From Microbacterium sp. LWH11-1.2 (GTDB taxonomy: Bacteria > Actinomycetota > Actinomycetes > Actinomycetales > Microbacteriaceae), in the NCBI RefSeq assembly GCF_038397745.1, contig NZ_CP151636.1:2604001-2668000 (forward strand): a DNA stretch of 64,000 bases. The letters are read 5' to 3'. The position numbers and the translations under genes are program-made. Each line of letters opens with the position of its first letter. The stretch's first letter is position 1. Shown in pieces: positions 14,905-23,938 of the stretch. The notes below the pieces were generated by a model, which saw only the letters and a list, made by a program, of their open reading frames with translations, ran no database searches and was not told the origin of the DNA.

Positions 14905-15502
14905 CACCTCCACGACGGACTCCGCGGTCGAGGAGACCGTCCGCGACACCCCGCTCTCCGAGCGCATCGAGGCGATCCTGCTGATCGTGGACGAGCCGAT
15001 CGGCCTGATGGCGCTGGCCGCCGCCGTCGGATCACCGGTGCCCGCCGTCCGGCAGACGCTCGAGACGCTCGTCGACGACTACGACGGGCGAGGGCACGGC
15101 CCGCGCCGCGGATTCGAGCTGCGCGAGGTCGGCGGAGGCTGGCGGCTCTACGTGCGCGAGGACCATGACGGCCTCGTCGCCGAGTTCATCGGCGGGCAGG
15201 CGCCGGCCCGTCTGTCGCAGGCGGCGCTCGAGACCCTCGCCGTGATCGCCTACAAGCAGCCCGTGACGCGCAGCCAGGTCGCCTCGATCCGCGCGGTGAA
15301 CGTGGACTCCGTGGTGCGCACCCTGCTCGCCCGCGGTCTCATCACCGAGCTGTTCGCCGACTCCGAGACCGGAGCGATCAACTACGGCACCTCCGACGCG
15401 CTCCTGCAGCACCTGGGCATCAACTCGCTCGACGAGCTGCCCCCGATCTCTCCGCTGCTCGACGACGGCGCTGACGGCTTCGACGAAGGGACCATCCGAT
15501 GA
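14894..15502 (+). CDS. scpB: Segregation and condensation protein ScpB
   Basis: A 202-residue paired winged-helix protein that bridges ScpA and SMC. The conserved second domain core LSQAALETLAVIAYKQPVTRSQVASIRAVN is visible near residues 108-137. An acidic Thr/Asp-rich leader of about 20 residues precedes the first domain. ATG 14894 lies inside the end of scpA. The stop overlaps the next ATG (ATGA). Confidence 0.95.
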   Translation: MTDDTSTTDSAVEETVRDTPLSERIEAILLIVDEPIGLMALAAAVGSPVPAVRQTLETLVDDYDGRGHGPRRGFELREVGGGWRLYVREDHDGLVAEFIGGQAPARLSQAALETLAVIAYKQPVTRSQVASIRAVNVDSVVRTLLARGLITELFADSETGAINYGTSDALLQHLGINSLDELPPISPLLDDGADGFDEGTIR

Positions 15503-16296
15503 CGGACATCACCAACGAAGGCGCGCCGGAGGGGGTGCGCCTGCAGAAGGTGCTCGCCGCGGCCGGAGTGGCCTCGCGCCGCGTCGTCGAGAACTACATC
15601 ACCGAGGGGCGCATCCGCGTCAACGGTGTGGTCGTCGAAGAGCTCGGCCGGAGGATCGACCCGGAGCACGATCTGGTCGACGTCGACGGCACCGCGATCC
15701 AGCTCGACGTCTCCAAGCGGTACGTCATGCTCAACAAGCCGACCGGCGTCGTCAGCAGCATGAAGGACGAGAACGGCCGTCCCGACCTCCGTCGTTTCAC
15801 CGCCGACTACGAGGAGCGCCTGTACAACGTCGGCCGGCTCGACGCCGAGACGAGCGGTCTGCTCATTCTCACCAACGACGGCGGGCTGGCGCATGTGCTG
15901 GCCCACCCGTCGTTCGGCGTGACGAAGGTGTACATCGCCAAGGTCGAGGGGACGGTCCTGCCGCAGACGATCTCGAAGCTCACGAAGGGGATCGAGCTCG
16001 ACGACGGTCCTATCGCGGCCGACAAGGCGCGCCTGCTCGACACGTCGCGCGGTTCGAGCCTGGTCGAGCTCACCCTCCACTCCGGTCGCAACCGCATCGT
16101 GCGTCGGATGCTGGCCGCGGTCGGTCACCCGGTCACCGAACTCGTCCGCCGCCAGTTCGGGCCGCTCCACCTGGGAACCCTCCCGGCGGGGAAGACGCGG
16201 GAACTGAGTAAAATCGAACTCGGCGCGCTTCTGACCTTGTCGCGCCAGGATTCCGGTGTCGCCGAGGCGCCAGGCGAGCAGCAGGAGAACGAGTGA
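15499..16296 (+). CDS. rluB: 23S rRNA pseudouridine synthase RluB/RsuA family
   Basis: A 265-residue pseudouridine synthase. The S4 domain (GVRLQKVLAAAGVASRR) is at residues about 12-70. The catalytic domain follows, with Asp in GRLDAETSGLLILTNDG near residue 116. It probably modifies helix 93 of 23S rRNA as RluB does, though RsuA-like specificity cannot be excluded from sequence alone. In M. tuberculosis the equivalent Rv1711 also follows scpB. It is coupled on both sides by 4-nt overlaps. Confidence 0.9.
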   Translation: MTDITNEGAPEGVRLQKVLAAAGVASRRVVENYITEGRIRVNGVVVEELGRRIDPEHDLVDVDGTAIQLDVSKRYVMLNKPTGVVSSMKDENGRPDLRRFTADYEERLYNVGRLDAETSGLLILTNDGGLAHVLAHPSFGVTKVYIAKVEGTVLPQTISKLTKGIELDDGPIAADKARLLDTSRGSSLVELTLHSGRNRIVRRMLAAVGHPVTELVRRQFGPLHLGTLPAGKTRELSKIELGALLTLSRQDSGVAEAPGEQQENE

Positions 16297-17429
16297 CCGA
16301 TACGACGAGTGCGCCCACGGCGCGGAAGGCCGGCGTCGTCGCGCCTCGGCTCTCCGGCACCGTCCGCATCGTCGGTGCCGGTCTGCTCGGCGCGAGCGTC
16401 GGGCACGCCCTCCGGGCGAAGGGAATCGACGTCGTCCTCACCGACGCCTCACCGGCGCAGCTGCGTCTCGCGGTCGACTACGGCGCCGGTCGTCTCGCCG
16501 CCGATGACGACGCGCCTTCCCTCATCGTCGTGGCCGTGCCGCCGGACGTCACCGCCGACGTGATCGAGGCCGAGCTCGCTCGATACCCCGATGCCGTCGT
16601 GACGGACGTCGCGAGCGTGAAGCTCGAGCCGTTCCGCACGCTCCAGGCTCGCGGTGTCGACCTCACCCGTTACATCGGCTCGCATCCGCTCGCCGGTCGC
16701 GAGCGCGGCGGAGCGATCTCCGCCCGTGCCGACCTCTTCATCGGACGTCCCTGGGTCGTCTGCCGCGATGAGGACACGAAGGCCGCCGATCTCGCGCTCG
16801 TCGAGGCGCTCGCGCTGGACGTCGGCGCGATGCCGCTGGAGATGACACCGGAGGAGCATGACCGCTCGGTCGCGCTGACCTCGCACGTGCCCCAGGTCGT
16901 CGCCAGTCTTCTCGCCGCCCGCCTCGCCGGTGCCGAAGAGGGAGCTCTGCGCCTTGCCGGCCAGGGCGTCCGCGACACGACCCGCATCGCGGCATCCGCT
17001 CCCGAGCTCTGGGTGCAGATCCTCGGCGCGAACGCCGGACCGGTGGTCGAGATCCTCGATGCGCTGGCCGCCGACCTCGGTGAGATCTCCGATGCCCTGC
17101 GTGAGCCCGGTGCGCCGGGTGCGCGCCGCGTCGTCGCGGAGACGATCCGCCAGGGCAACGACGGCGTCGACCGGCTCCCCGGCAAGCACGGCCAGAACCG
17201 GCGTTTCGAGTCGCTCATCGTGATGATCGACGACACCCCCGGTCAGCTCGGACGCCTCTTCGGCGAACTCGGGGAGCTCGGTGTCAACGTCGAGGACCTG
17301 CGTCTCGAGCACTCGCCGGGCGCACAGTTCGGCCTGGCGGAGATCAGCGTCGAGCCGGCGACCCTGCACGGGGCGATCACGGGACTCGAGGAACGCGGAT
17401 GGCGGATTGCAGGGAATACGAATGACTGA
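16293..17429 (+). CDS. tyrA: Prephenate dehydrogenase with ACT domain
   Basis: A 378-residue prephenate dehydrogenase for tyrosine synthesis. The dinucleotide-binding motif RIVGAGLLGASVG starts near residue 27. The catalytic region contains SHPLAGRERGG near residues 129-139 and the HVPQVVASLLAA helix. Residues about 305-378 (FESLIVMIDDTPGQLGRLF) form an ACT domain, probably for tyrosine feedback. Its insertion between rluB and cmk differs from M. tuberculosis, where those two are adjacent. GTG 16293 overlaps rluB; the stop overlaps cmk. Confidence 0.93.
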   Translation: MTDTTSAPTARKAGVVAPRLSGTVRIVGAGLLGASVGHALRAKGIDVVLTDASPAQLRLAVDYGAGRLAADDDAPSLIVVAVPPDVTADVIEAELARYPDAVVTDVASVKLEPFRTLQARGVDLTRYIGSHPLAGRERGGAISARADLFIGRPWVVCRDEDTKAADLALVEALALDVGAMPLEMTPEEHDRSVALTSHVPQVVASLLAARLAGAEEGALRLAGQGVRDTTRIAASAPELWVQILGANAGPVVEILDALAADLGEISDALREPGAPGARRVVAETIRQGNDGVDRLPGKHGQNRRFESLIVMIDDTPGQLGRLFGELGELGVNVEDLRLEHSPGAQFGLAEISVEPATLHGAITGLEERGWRIAGNTND

Positions 17430-18126
17430 CACCTCGCTCTCCTCCACGGACGCCACCAAGTTCATCGCGATCGACGGCCCCGCGGGGTCCGGCAAGTCCA
17501 GCGTGTCGAAGGCTGTCGCGCGCAGGCTCGGCTTCGGCTACCTCGATACGGGGTCCGCCTACCGTGCACTCGCCTGGCACGTGCTCGACCGCGGAGCGGA
17601 CACCTCGGATGCCGACGCGGTGCGAGCCGCGGCATCCGATTTCCCGGTCGCGCTCGGGCTCGACCCCGACGACCGGACCGTGCGGGTCGGCGACGTCGAG
17701 GTGACCGAGGCGATCCGCGATCCGCGGGTCTCCGGCGCCGTCAGCGGTGTGGCCAGGGTCGCGGAGGTGCGCGCCCAGGTGAACGAGCTGTTCCGTGCCC
17801 TCGTCGCAGACGCCGCGTATCCGGCTGTGGTCGTCGAGGGCCGTGACATCACGACCGTGGTCGCGCCCGACGCCCCCGTGCGGATCCTTCTGACCGCGGC
17901 CCCCGAAGTGCGGGCCGCCCGACGTGCCGGCGAACTCGCCGGCGAGAACGCGGATGCCGTCGCCGCAGCGCTGCACAAGCGCGACGCATCCGACAGCGCC
18001 GTCGTCGACTTCCTGAACGCCGCAGACGGCGTCGAGGTCGTCGACTCGACGGACCTTGATTTTTCCCAGACCATCGACGCCGTTCTCTCGGTGATCGAGC
18101 AACACCGAGGAGCACACCGTGGCTGA
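17422..18126 (+). CDS. cmk: Cytidylate kinase
   Basis: A 234-residue (d)CMP kinase. P-loop [17 protein letters not shown] is near residues 16-32, [13 protein letters not shown] binds CMP, and [20 protein letters not shown] matches the conserved GRDIG/TxVxPxA segment. Length fits the short bacterial type. It overlaps tyrA by 8 nt and der by 8 nt, the common actinobacterial cmk-der pairing. Confidence 0.96.
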   Translation: MTDTSLSSTDATKFIAIDGPAGSGKSSVSKAVARRLGFGYLDTGSAYRALAWHVLDRGADTSDADAVRAAASDFPVALGLDPDDRTVRVGDVEVTEAIRDPRVSGAVSGVARVAEVRAQVNELFRALVADAAYPAVVVEGRDITTVVAPDAPVRILLTAAPEVRAARRAGELAGENADAVAAALHKRDASDSAVVDFLNAADGVEVVDSTDLDFSQTIDAVLSVIEQHRGAHRG

Positions 18127-19639
18127 CGACGAATACGAAGGCGGCCCCGACCAGCTCGCCGAGAAGATGGAGCTGATCGACGAGGAGCTCGCCGAGCAGC
18201 GCGCCGAGACGCTCCGCGCAGGTCTGGCGGACTACGAGCTCGACGATGAGGATGCCGCGCTCCTCGCCGGCATCACCATGGGCGAGGACGGGATCATGTT
18301 CAGCCCGGCTCTGCCGGTGGTGGCGATCGTCGGTCGACCGAACGTGGGCAAGTCCGCGCTCGTCAACCGCATCCTCGGCCGTCGCGAGGCTGTCGTGGAG
18401 GACACCCCCGGTGTCACCCGCGACCGCGTGACCTACAAGGCCGAATGGGCCGACCGCCGGTTCTCGCTCGTCGACACGGGCGGATGGGAGCCGGATGCCC
18501 GCGGCATCGACCGCTCGGTGGCCATGCAGGCCGAGGTCGCGATCGACCTCGCCGACATGGTGCTGTTCGTGGTCGACGCGATGGTCGGTGCGACGTCGAC
18601 CGACGAGCACGTGGTGAAGCTGCTCCGCAAGAGCGGCAAGCCCGTGTTCCTGGTGGCGAACAAGATCGACGACACCCGCCAGGAGCCGGAAGCGGCCGCA
18701 CTCTGGGCGCTGGGTCTCGGCGAGCCCTACCCGGTGTCGGCCATCCACGGCCGTGGCGTCGCGGACCTTCTCGACGCCGTGCTGAAGAAGCTCCCCGAGA
18801 TCTCGGCCGTCGCGAAGCAGGAGATCGGAGGACCGCGCCGCGTCGCGATCCTCGGTCGACCGAACGTCGGGAAGTCGTCGCTGCTGAACAAGGCGGCCGG
18901 TGAAGAGCGCGTCGTCGTGAACGAGCTGGCCGGAACGACGCGCGACCCCGTCGACGAGGTCGTCGAGCTCGGCGGCAAGATGTGGCGCCTGGTCGACACC
19001 GCCGGCATCCGTCGTCGCGTGCACATGGCGCAGGGCGCGGACTTCTACGCGTCGCTGCGCACCTCTGCCGCGCTGGAGAAGGCGGAGGTCGCGGTCGTCG
19101 TGCTCGACGTGTCGGAGACGATCAGCGAGCAGGACGTGCGCATCATCGACCTCGTGCTGGAGTCGGGCCGTGCGCTGGTGCTCGCCTTCAACAAATGGGA
19201 TCGCCTAAACGACGACGACCTCGAGAACGCCGACCGCCGTCGCTATCTCGAGCGCGAGATCGAGCAGGACCTGGCGCATGTCGCTTGGGCACCGCGCGTG
19301 AACATCTCGGCGAAGACGGGCCGTCACCTCGACAAGCTCGTCCCCGCGCTGGAGACGGCGCTCGAGAACTGGGATCGTCGCATCCCGACCGGCAAGTTCA
19401 ACGCCTTCCTCGCCGAGCTCGTCGCCGAGCACCCGCACCCGCTGCGTGGTGGCAAGCAGCCGCGCATCCTGTTCGGCACGCAGGCATCGACGCGTCCGCC
19501 GACGTTCGTGCTGTTCACCACGGGCTTCCTCGACCCGGGCTACCGCCGGTTCATCCAGCGTCGCCTGCGCGAGCTGTACTCGTTCGAGGGAACGCCGATC
19601 GTCGTCAACATGCGCGTGCGCGAGAAGCGTCAGCGCTGA
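18119..19639 (+). CDS. der: Ribosome assembly GTPase Der (EngA)
   Basis: A 506-residue double-GTPase for 50S assembly. G1 motifs occur twice ([15 protein letters not shown] near residue 65, [15 protein letters not shown] near 243) with DTGGWE, DTAGIR, NKID and NKWD motifs. A C-terminal KH-like domain ends EKRQR. About 60 acidic residues precede the first domain, typical of actinobacterial Der. GTG 18119 follows GAGGAG inside the end of cmk. It is the last gene of the overlapping string. Confidence 0.97.
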   Translation: MADDEYEGGPDQLAEKMELIDEELAEQRAETLRAGLADYELDDEDAALLAGITMGEDGIMFSPALPVVAIVGRPNVGKSALVNRILGRREAVVEDTPGVTRDRVTYKAEWADRRFSLVDTGGWEPDARGIDRSVAMQAEVAIDLADMVLFVVDAMVGATSTDEHVVKLLRKSGKPVFLVANKIDDTRQEPEAAALWALGLGEPYPVSAIHGRGVADLLDAVLKKLPEISAVAKQEIGGPRRVAILGRPNVGKSSLLNKAAGEERVVVNELAGTTRDPVDEVVELGGKMWRLVDTAGIRRRVHMAQGADFYASLRTSAALEKAEVAVVVLDVSETISEQDVRIIDLVLESGRALVLAFNKWDRLNDDDLENADRRRYLEREIEQDLAHVAWAPRVNISAKTGRHLDKLVPALETALENWDRRIPTGKFNAFLAELVAEHPHPLRGGKQPRILFGTQASTRPPTFVLFTTGFLDPGYRRFIQRRLRELYSFEGTPIVVNMRVREKRQR

Positions 19640-19700
19640 GCTGTTCCCGCCTGTTGCGCCAGGTGGTGCCGATGCCCGGATGCTGTGAAAGGCTGAGGGG

Positions 19701-20624
19701 GTGACTGTCGTACCTCCTGCCACCGGTGAGCCGCGTCGCCCCGACGGGCCGCGGAACCCGGGCGATGCCTGGGTGATCGCGGAGTCGGGGGAGAAGTACT
19801 GGGGGCGGTTCGGAGCTGCCGGGCTGCTCGCCTTCGATCCCGCCCGCGGCATCCTGCTGCAGCATCGTGTCTCGTGGAGCCACTTCGGCGGCACGTGGGG
19901 TCTCCCCGGCGGGGCGCTGCACGAGGGTGAGACGGCGATCGTCGGCGCGATCCGCGAGGCGCAGGAGGAAGCGGGCGTGCCTGATGGCGCGGTCAGGGCC
20001 CGATTCATCAGCGTGCTCGATCTGGAGATCTGGTCGTACACCACGGTCATCGCGGATGTGCAGGTGCCCTTCGATCCGGTGATCAGCGACCCGGAGAGTG
20101 TGGCTCTCGAGTGGGTGCCGGTCGATGAGGTTGCGACGCGACCGCTGCATCCCGGATTCGGTGCCGCGTGGCCGGCACTGCGGGCGCTGCTCGAGGTTCG
20201 TCCTGCCGTCGTCGTGGACGGCGCGAACGTTGTCGGTTCTGTGCCGAACGGATGGTGGAAGGATCGCGCCGGCGCGGCGTCCCGGCTGCGGTCGCGGCTG
20301 GAGGGGCTGGCTGTCCCCGCGTCGGATCTCGGCGTGGAGGGCGACCTGTGGTTCCCCGAGGTGTCATTGGTCGTGGAAGGCCAGGCACGCGGAATCGCCT
20401 CGGGTCTGGATGCCGGCTCGGTCTCGGTCGTGAACGCGGACGCCTCGGGTGACGACGCGATCGTCGCCGAGGTCGAGCGGCGAGTCGCGGCAGGCGAGAC
20501 GGTGCTGGCGGTGACCAGCGACCGGGCGCTCCGCGAACGCGTCGAGCACGCGGGTGCCGTCAGGGTGCTTTCGGCAGGTTGGCTTGTGGATCTGCTGGCA
20601 CAGGCAGACCGCGCGAAGAAGTAG
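19701..20624 (+). CDS. Nudix hydrolase fused to NYN/PIN-like domain
   Basis: A 307-residue fusion protein. Residues about 30-165 are a Nudix hydrolase with the intact box GGALHEGETAIVGAIREAQEEAGV, preceded by HFGGTWGLPG. Residues about 170-305 look like an NYN/YacP-type PIN-fold nuclease: DGANVVG for the first metal ligand, a central GDD/EVERR acidic segment and TSDRALRERVEHAGA near the end. A combined nucleotide-cleaning and RNA-processing role is inference; neither substrate can be read from sequence. GTG 19701 follows CTGAGGGG. It lies 61 nt after der and converges with the HNH pseudogene. Confidence 0.8.
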   Translation: MTVVPPATGEPRRPDGPRNPGDAWVIAESGEKYWGRFGAAGLLAFDPARGILLQHRVSWSHFGGTWGLPGGALHEGETAIVGAIREAQEEAGVPDGAVRARFISVLDLEIWSYTTVIADVQVPFDPVISDPESVALEWVPVDEVATRPLHPGFGAAWPALRALLEVRPAVVVDGANVVGSVPNGWWKDRAGAASRLRSRLEGLAVPASDLGVEGDLWFPEVSLVVEGQARGIASGLDAGSVSVVNADASGDDAIVAEVERRVAAGETVLAVTSDRALRERVEHAGAVRVLSAGWLVDLLAQADRAKK

Positions 20625-20640
20625 TTCGCGGGTCGCAGGC

Positions 20641-20693
20641 TCTCGTGCCGTCGCATGGTCTCGTGCGGTCGCATGGTCTCGTGCGGTGGCATG
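20641..20693 (+). repeat. 18-nt tandem repeat, three copies
   Basis: Three near-identical head-to-tail copies of TCTCGTGCGGTCGCATGG fill most of the gap between the Nudix-NYN gene and the HNH pseudogene. No gene or terminator was found in this gap. Confidence 0.8.
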
Positions 20694-20709
20694 CTCATCC
20701 GCTCGAGTC

Positions 20710-22142
20710 TTAGACGAACATGACGCGGTGGGTGGGGCGGTCGGTGTAGGTGCGGCCGAGTGGGCTGTGCCAGGTGATGGTGCCGTCGCGTTCTTGTCGG
20801 GCTGTCCAGCGGTGCGTGTCCGAGACATCGGGATGTTTGAGGGTGTGGTGGGCGCGGCAGAGGTGGGCGAGGTTGTCGATCCGGGTCTTGCCGCCTCGGG
20901 CGTGGTCGTGGTTGTGGTCGATGTCGCACCGGTGCACGGGCATCCGGCAGCCGGGGAATCGGCAGTGCTGGTCCCGGGCGCGCAGGAACCGCCGCATCCC
21001 CTCCGTCGGGGTGTATGTGTCGGTCTCGCGGACCATGCCGTCGGGGTCGAGGAACAGGCGTGACCACCCGGTGTTCCTCCCGGCGAGGTCGCGGGCGATG
21101 TCGGGTGGAGGGGACCGTATCCGTCGAGGTCCGCCGGCCGCTCATCCTCGCCGGCGAGGGTGGTCCCGGCGATCGTCACCTGGATGCGGCCCTGGATATT
21201 GTCCAGCCCGTCGCCGTGGATGGCGCTCGGGTCGGCGGTGAGCAGCAGGTCGGCGAGCAGGTCCGCCTGCACCTGGTCCCAGGTGCGCGTGTCCGCGGCG
21301 ACATCCTCGGCACCCGCGCCTGTGTCCGTGTCTGTGTCCGTGTCTGTGTCTGTGTCTGTGTCTGTGTCTGTGTCGGGGTCGGTGGCGAACGTGTCGTCGC
21401 TGAAGATCACGCTTCCGGAGTCGCAGGCAGGGCCGGAGCCGGAGCCGGAGGCGGAGGCGGAGTCGCGGGCATGAGCGCGGTTGCGGATCACCTGCCGGGT
21501 CATCTGCGCCAACCGGTCCGCGATCGCGACAGCGAGCCACTCCGGCAACACGGCCGTCAACAACGCGAGCCCGTCACCGACGGAGCGCACCTTCACGCAC
21601 CGCTCCGAGGCCGCCCGCTTGTGCCGGTCCGTGACCGTCTCCCCGACCAGAGCCGCCGCGACCTGCGCCGCATGCGCCTTCGTCCGCGCGGCCGTCTCCC
21701 GTTCGGCGAACACCAGCACCGCCGCCTCATACAACGCCATCACGCCGGCATCCACCCGCTTGTTGCGGATCGCTTCGGAAACCAGGGCACTCGCGCGACA
21801 GATCTCTCGCACATGAGAAGCGCTGATCCGACCCGTCGCGAATGCCTCCCGCACCGCGGGCAACTCGCCACTCACCGTGCGGGCGTCGGTGAACGCGAAC
21901 TCGATCGACCCCTGAGGGACCCGGCCCGCGGCGGAGAACTCCGCGATCATCGACCGGTAGACCGCATCCCGATGGAACCCGTTCCCCGCGACATCCGCAT
22001 CGTGGAACCCGATCTGCTCGACCATCAGTTCCAGCGCCTCGCACTCGAGTACCGCGATCTGCCGCTTCTTCTCCACCCACGCATCCAGCACACGACGACG
22101 CCCCTCGAGATCGAGGTGGAAGTCCGTCCGCTGCTGTGCCAT
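20710..22142 (-). pseudogene. DUF222/13E12-family HNH endonuclease, frameshifted
   Basis: DUF222 domain protein with a C-terminal HNH nuclease, interrupted by one missing base. The first frame runs from ATG 22142 (MAQQRTDFHLDLEGRRR) through the DUF222 helices to GYGPLHP. Near 21102-21105 the reading shifts by one, and the other frame continues DIARDLAGRNTGWSRLF to the intact HNH motif CRFPGCRMPVHRCDIDHNHDH and a stop at 20710. Restoring one base gives a protein of about 477 residues. A DTDTDT tract (about 21305-21375) sits mid-protein. Start choice is supported by TACTCT 6 nt upstream. Real mutation and sequencing error cannot be separated here. Confidence 0.85.
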
Positions 22143-22148
22143 ACCCCC

Positions 22149-22168
22149 AGAGTAGAACATATGTTCGA
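22149..22168 (-). promoter_or_regulatory. LexA (SOS) box overlapping -10 of the HNH gene
   Basis: The 16-mer at 22153-22168 has a perfect GAACATATGTTC core, matching the actinobacterial SOS consensus TCGAAC-N4-GTTCGA at 15 of 16 positions. On the minus strand a TACTCT -10 box (22149-22154) ends 6 nt before the ATG and overlaps the LexA box, so LexA binding would block transcription directly. Confidence 0.85.
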
Positions 22169-22181
22169 ATATGGCAGCATA

Positions 22182-22559
22182 CTAGTCGAGGAAGAACTCG
22201 TCCCGTCCGCGGAGCTTGTCGATGTCTCGACGCTCGCGCTTGGTCGGCCTTCCGGCGCCCCGATCGCGGAGTCCGAGAGCGGCCTGCGGCTCGCGCTCCG
22301 GCGTGCGATCCTCGTATGCCAGAGCGGCGACGGGGGCGCCGACGCGCTTCACGAGGATCTGCCGCACGGCGAGGATCCGGTCGAATCCGGAGATCCGGAT
22401 GCGGATCTCGTCGCCGATGCGCACGGCCTGAGCAGCCTTCACTTTCTCGCCGTTGACGCGTACATGCCCCGCGCGGCATGCGGTCGTCGCGGCCGAGCGC
22501 GTCTTGTAGACGCGGACGGCCCAGAGCCAGCTGTCGACCCGCGCAGCATCCGCCATCAT
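22182..22559 (-). CDS. S4-domain RNA-binding protein (Hsp15-like)
   Basis: A 125-residue protein with an N-terminal S4 domain: RVDSWLWAVRVYKTRSAATTACRAGHVRVNG at residues about 7-37. The tail is basic (RPTKRERRDIDKLRGRDEFFLD). This matches the HslR/Hsp15 family, which binds 50S subunits carrying nascent chains after heat shock. Tandem ATGs at 22559 and 22556 are both possible starts; the first overlaps the stop of the upstream membrane protein gene (ATGA), so the two are likely coupled. Confidence 0.87.
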   Translation of the reverse strand: MMADAARVDSWLWAVRVYKTRSAATTACRAGHVRVNGEKVKAAQAVRIGDEIRIRISGFDRILAVRQILVKRVGAPVAALAYEDRTPEREPQAALGLRDRGAGRPTKRERRDIDKLRGRDEFFLD

Positions 22560-23224
22560 GAGCTCCTCGTTCGCAGGGCGACCAGGGCGCCGGCCACGAT
22601 GAGGCCCTGGCCGATCGTGTAGGTGAGCATGATGGCCGGGCTGCTCCAGGCCGGGAGCGCGTCGGGGAGGAACAGTCGAAACGCGAGGATCGTGTCGCTC
22701 GCGAGGAAGAAGGCGCCACCGACGGCGATCAGGGCATGGCAGCGTGCGGAGAAAGCGGCGGTTCCGCCCAGGACGAGTCCGTAGACGGCCACGGCGATGA
22801 GCAAGCTGCCGGTATGCGGACCGAGGAAGGCGAGCATCGCGACCCACCACACCGCATAGATGAGTGCCCACCACGGCATCCGTCTGCTTCCCAGATGGCG
22901 GACGAACAGGGCGATGTATGCCAGATGCGCGATGCCGAAGAAGAGCAGCATCAGCGGCAGCTCGGGCGCGGTCGGGAAGAATGCGCCGACGCTGTCTCCG
23001 AGCCACGAGAACAGCAGAGCGGTCAGAAGCAGGAGCAAAGCCGAAACCGGTGCGATGCGTCGGGCGGAGAGCAGCACCGGCGCTGCCAGGAGTGGCATCA
23101 GCAGCAGCTTCGTCGGTCCGGCGGCCGGGCTCTCGACGGCCAGGAGCACGACGTGCAGGGCCGAGACCGCGACGAAGGGGACGAATGCCCACATGATCGT
23201 CGGGCTCAGAGTGCGGCGCTGCAT
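22556..23224 (-). CDS. Lysoplasmalogenase (YhhN family) membrane protein
   Basis: A 222-residue integral membrane protein with about eight hydrophobic helices. Acidic motifs FSWLGDSVGAF near residue 78 and FLASDTILAFRLF near residue 180 match the paired Asp signatures of the YhhN/TMEM86 family, which hydrolyses the vinyl-ether bond of lysoplasmalogens. Start ATG 23224 is 6 nt after a TACGAT -10 box. It overlaps the S4 gene by 4 nt. Substrate is inferred from family only. Confidence 0.82.
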   Translation of the reverse strand: MQRRTLSPTIMWAFVPFVAVSALHVVLLAVESPAAGPTKLLLMPLLAAPVLLSARRIAPVSALLLLLTALLFSWLGDSVGAFFPTAPELPLMLLFFGIAHLAYIALFVRHLGSRRMPWWALIYAVWWVAMLAFLGPHTGSLLIAVAVYGLVLGGTAAFSARCHALIAVGGAFFLASDTILAFRLFLPDALPAWSSPAIMLTYTIGQGLIVAGALVALRTRSS

Positions 23225-23230
23225 CTCCCC

Positions 23231-23236
23231 ATCGTA
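23231..23236 (-). promoter_or_regulatory. -10 box for lysoplasmalogenase gene
   Basis: TACGAT on the minus strand, 6 nt before ATG 23224, again implying a leaderless start. Confidence 0.5.
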
Positions 23237-23264
23237 TTCTCGACGCTCCACCGATCCCGTCGGA

Positions 23265-23720
23265 TCAGGACTCGACGGTGACCTGTTCGACATCGCCGCC
23301 CGTGCCGAGATGTACGGCAGGCCAGTACCCCTCGGGAAAGTGCTCACCGCAGCTGTCGACCAGGTGCAGGATGATCGTGCCGTCGGACGCGGCCTCGATC
23401 GTCTCGAGCATGAGGTCGGATGCCGCATCTTCGAGTTCGTGGGGTTCGGGTTCGCCGTTGCTGAAGTTCGTGACCACGGCATCCGAGGCGATCCGTCGCA
23501 GGGACGCGAGATCGGCGACCGTCTCGCGCACGCGGGGGAGCAGGGGAGTGACGTCCTGCGGATTCGTGCCCTCGAGCATGAGTTCGAGCTCCGCGCCGTC
23601 GATGACGACGGTGCCGCTGTACCAGTCGTGAGTGAGCACGCTGCCGTCTGTCAGCTCGGTCGTCGCACGCGTGAGAGGGCCCAGTTCAGGATCGTCGATG
23701 GTCGGATGCTTGTCGCTCAT
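23265..23720 (-). CDS. DUF2262-like protein
   Basis: A 151-residue soluble acidic protein. The pattern GPLTRATTELTDGS, WYSGTVVIDGAELELMLEG, a helical middle and a final DGTIILHLVDSCGEHFPEGYW strand segment resembles what I recall of DUF2262; the assignment is from memory of the pattern, not a search. ATG 23720 is 6 nt after a TAGCGT -10 box (23727-23732), so the mRNA is probably leaderless. Function unknown. Confidence 0.65.
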   Translation of the reverse strand: MSDKHPTIDDPELGPLTRATTELTDGSVLTHDWYSGTVVIDGAELELMLEGTNPQDVTPLLPRVRETVADLASLRRIASDAVVTNFSNGEPEPHELEDAASDLMLETIEAASDGTIILHLVDSCGEHFPEGYWPAVHLGTGGDVEQVTVES

Positions 23721-23740
23721 GACTTCACGCTAGTGCCCGG

Positions 23741-23938
23741 TCAGGGCGCCAGCATCCGGCCGTCCCGTTCGAGGTGCTCGCGGAGGATGCGGATCGCCTT
23801 CGGCCCCACGCCATGGATCGCGAGCAGCTCTTTTTCTGATGCGGCGTCGAGCTGATCGAGGCGCGTCCACCCGTGGATGGCGAGTTCCCGGCGCGCCACC
23901 TTACCCATCGCGGCGGGGAGATGCGATTCGTCGCTCAT
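23741..23938 (-). CDS. Small helix-hairpin-helix DNA-binding protein
   Basis: A 65-residue protein, almost entirely one helix-hairpin-helix unit: ELAIHGWTRLDQLDAASEKELLAIHGVGPKAIRILREHL, with the GVGPKA hairpin. It resembles the C-terminal domain of RNA polymerase alpha and stand-alone HhH proteins of actinobacteria. Start ATG 23938 overlaps the acetyltransferase stop by 4 nt, so the two form one unit. Likely binds DNA non-specifically; role unknown. Confidence 0.8.
   Translation of the reverse strand: MSDESHLPAAMGKVARRELAIHGWTRLDQLDAASEKELLAIHGVGPKAIRILREHLERDGRMLAP

Noticed and set aside
20364..20709. Extension of the DUF222 frame past the HNH stop into the Nudix-NYN gene
   Set aside because: After the frameshift this frame is Thr/Pro/Ala-rich noise and runs antisense to a clear gene.
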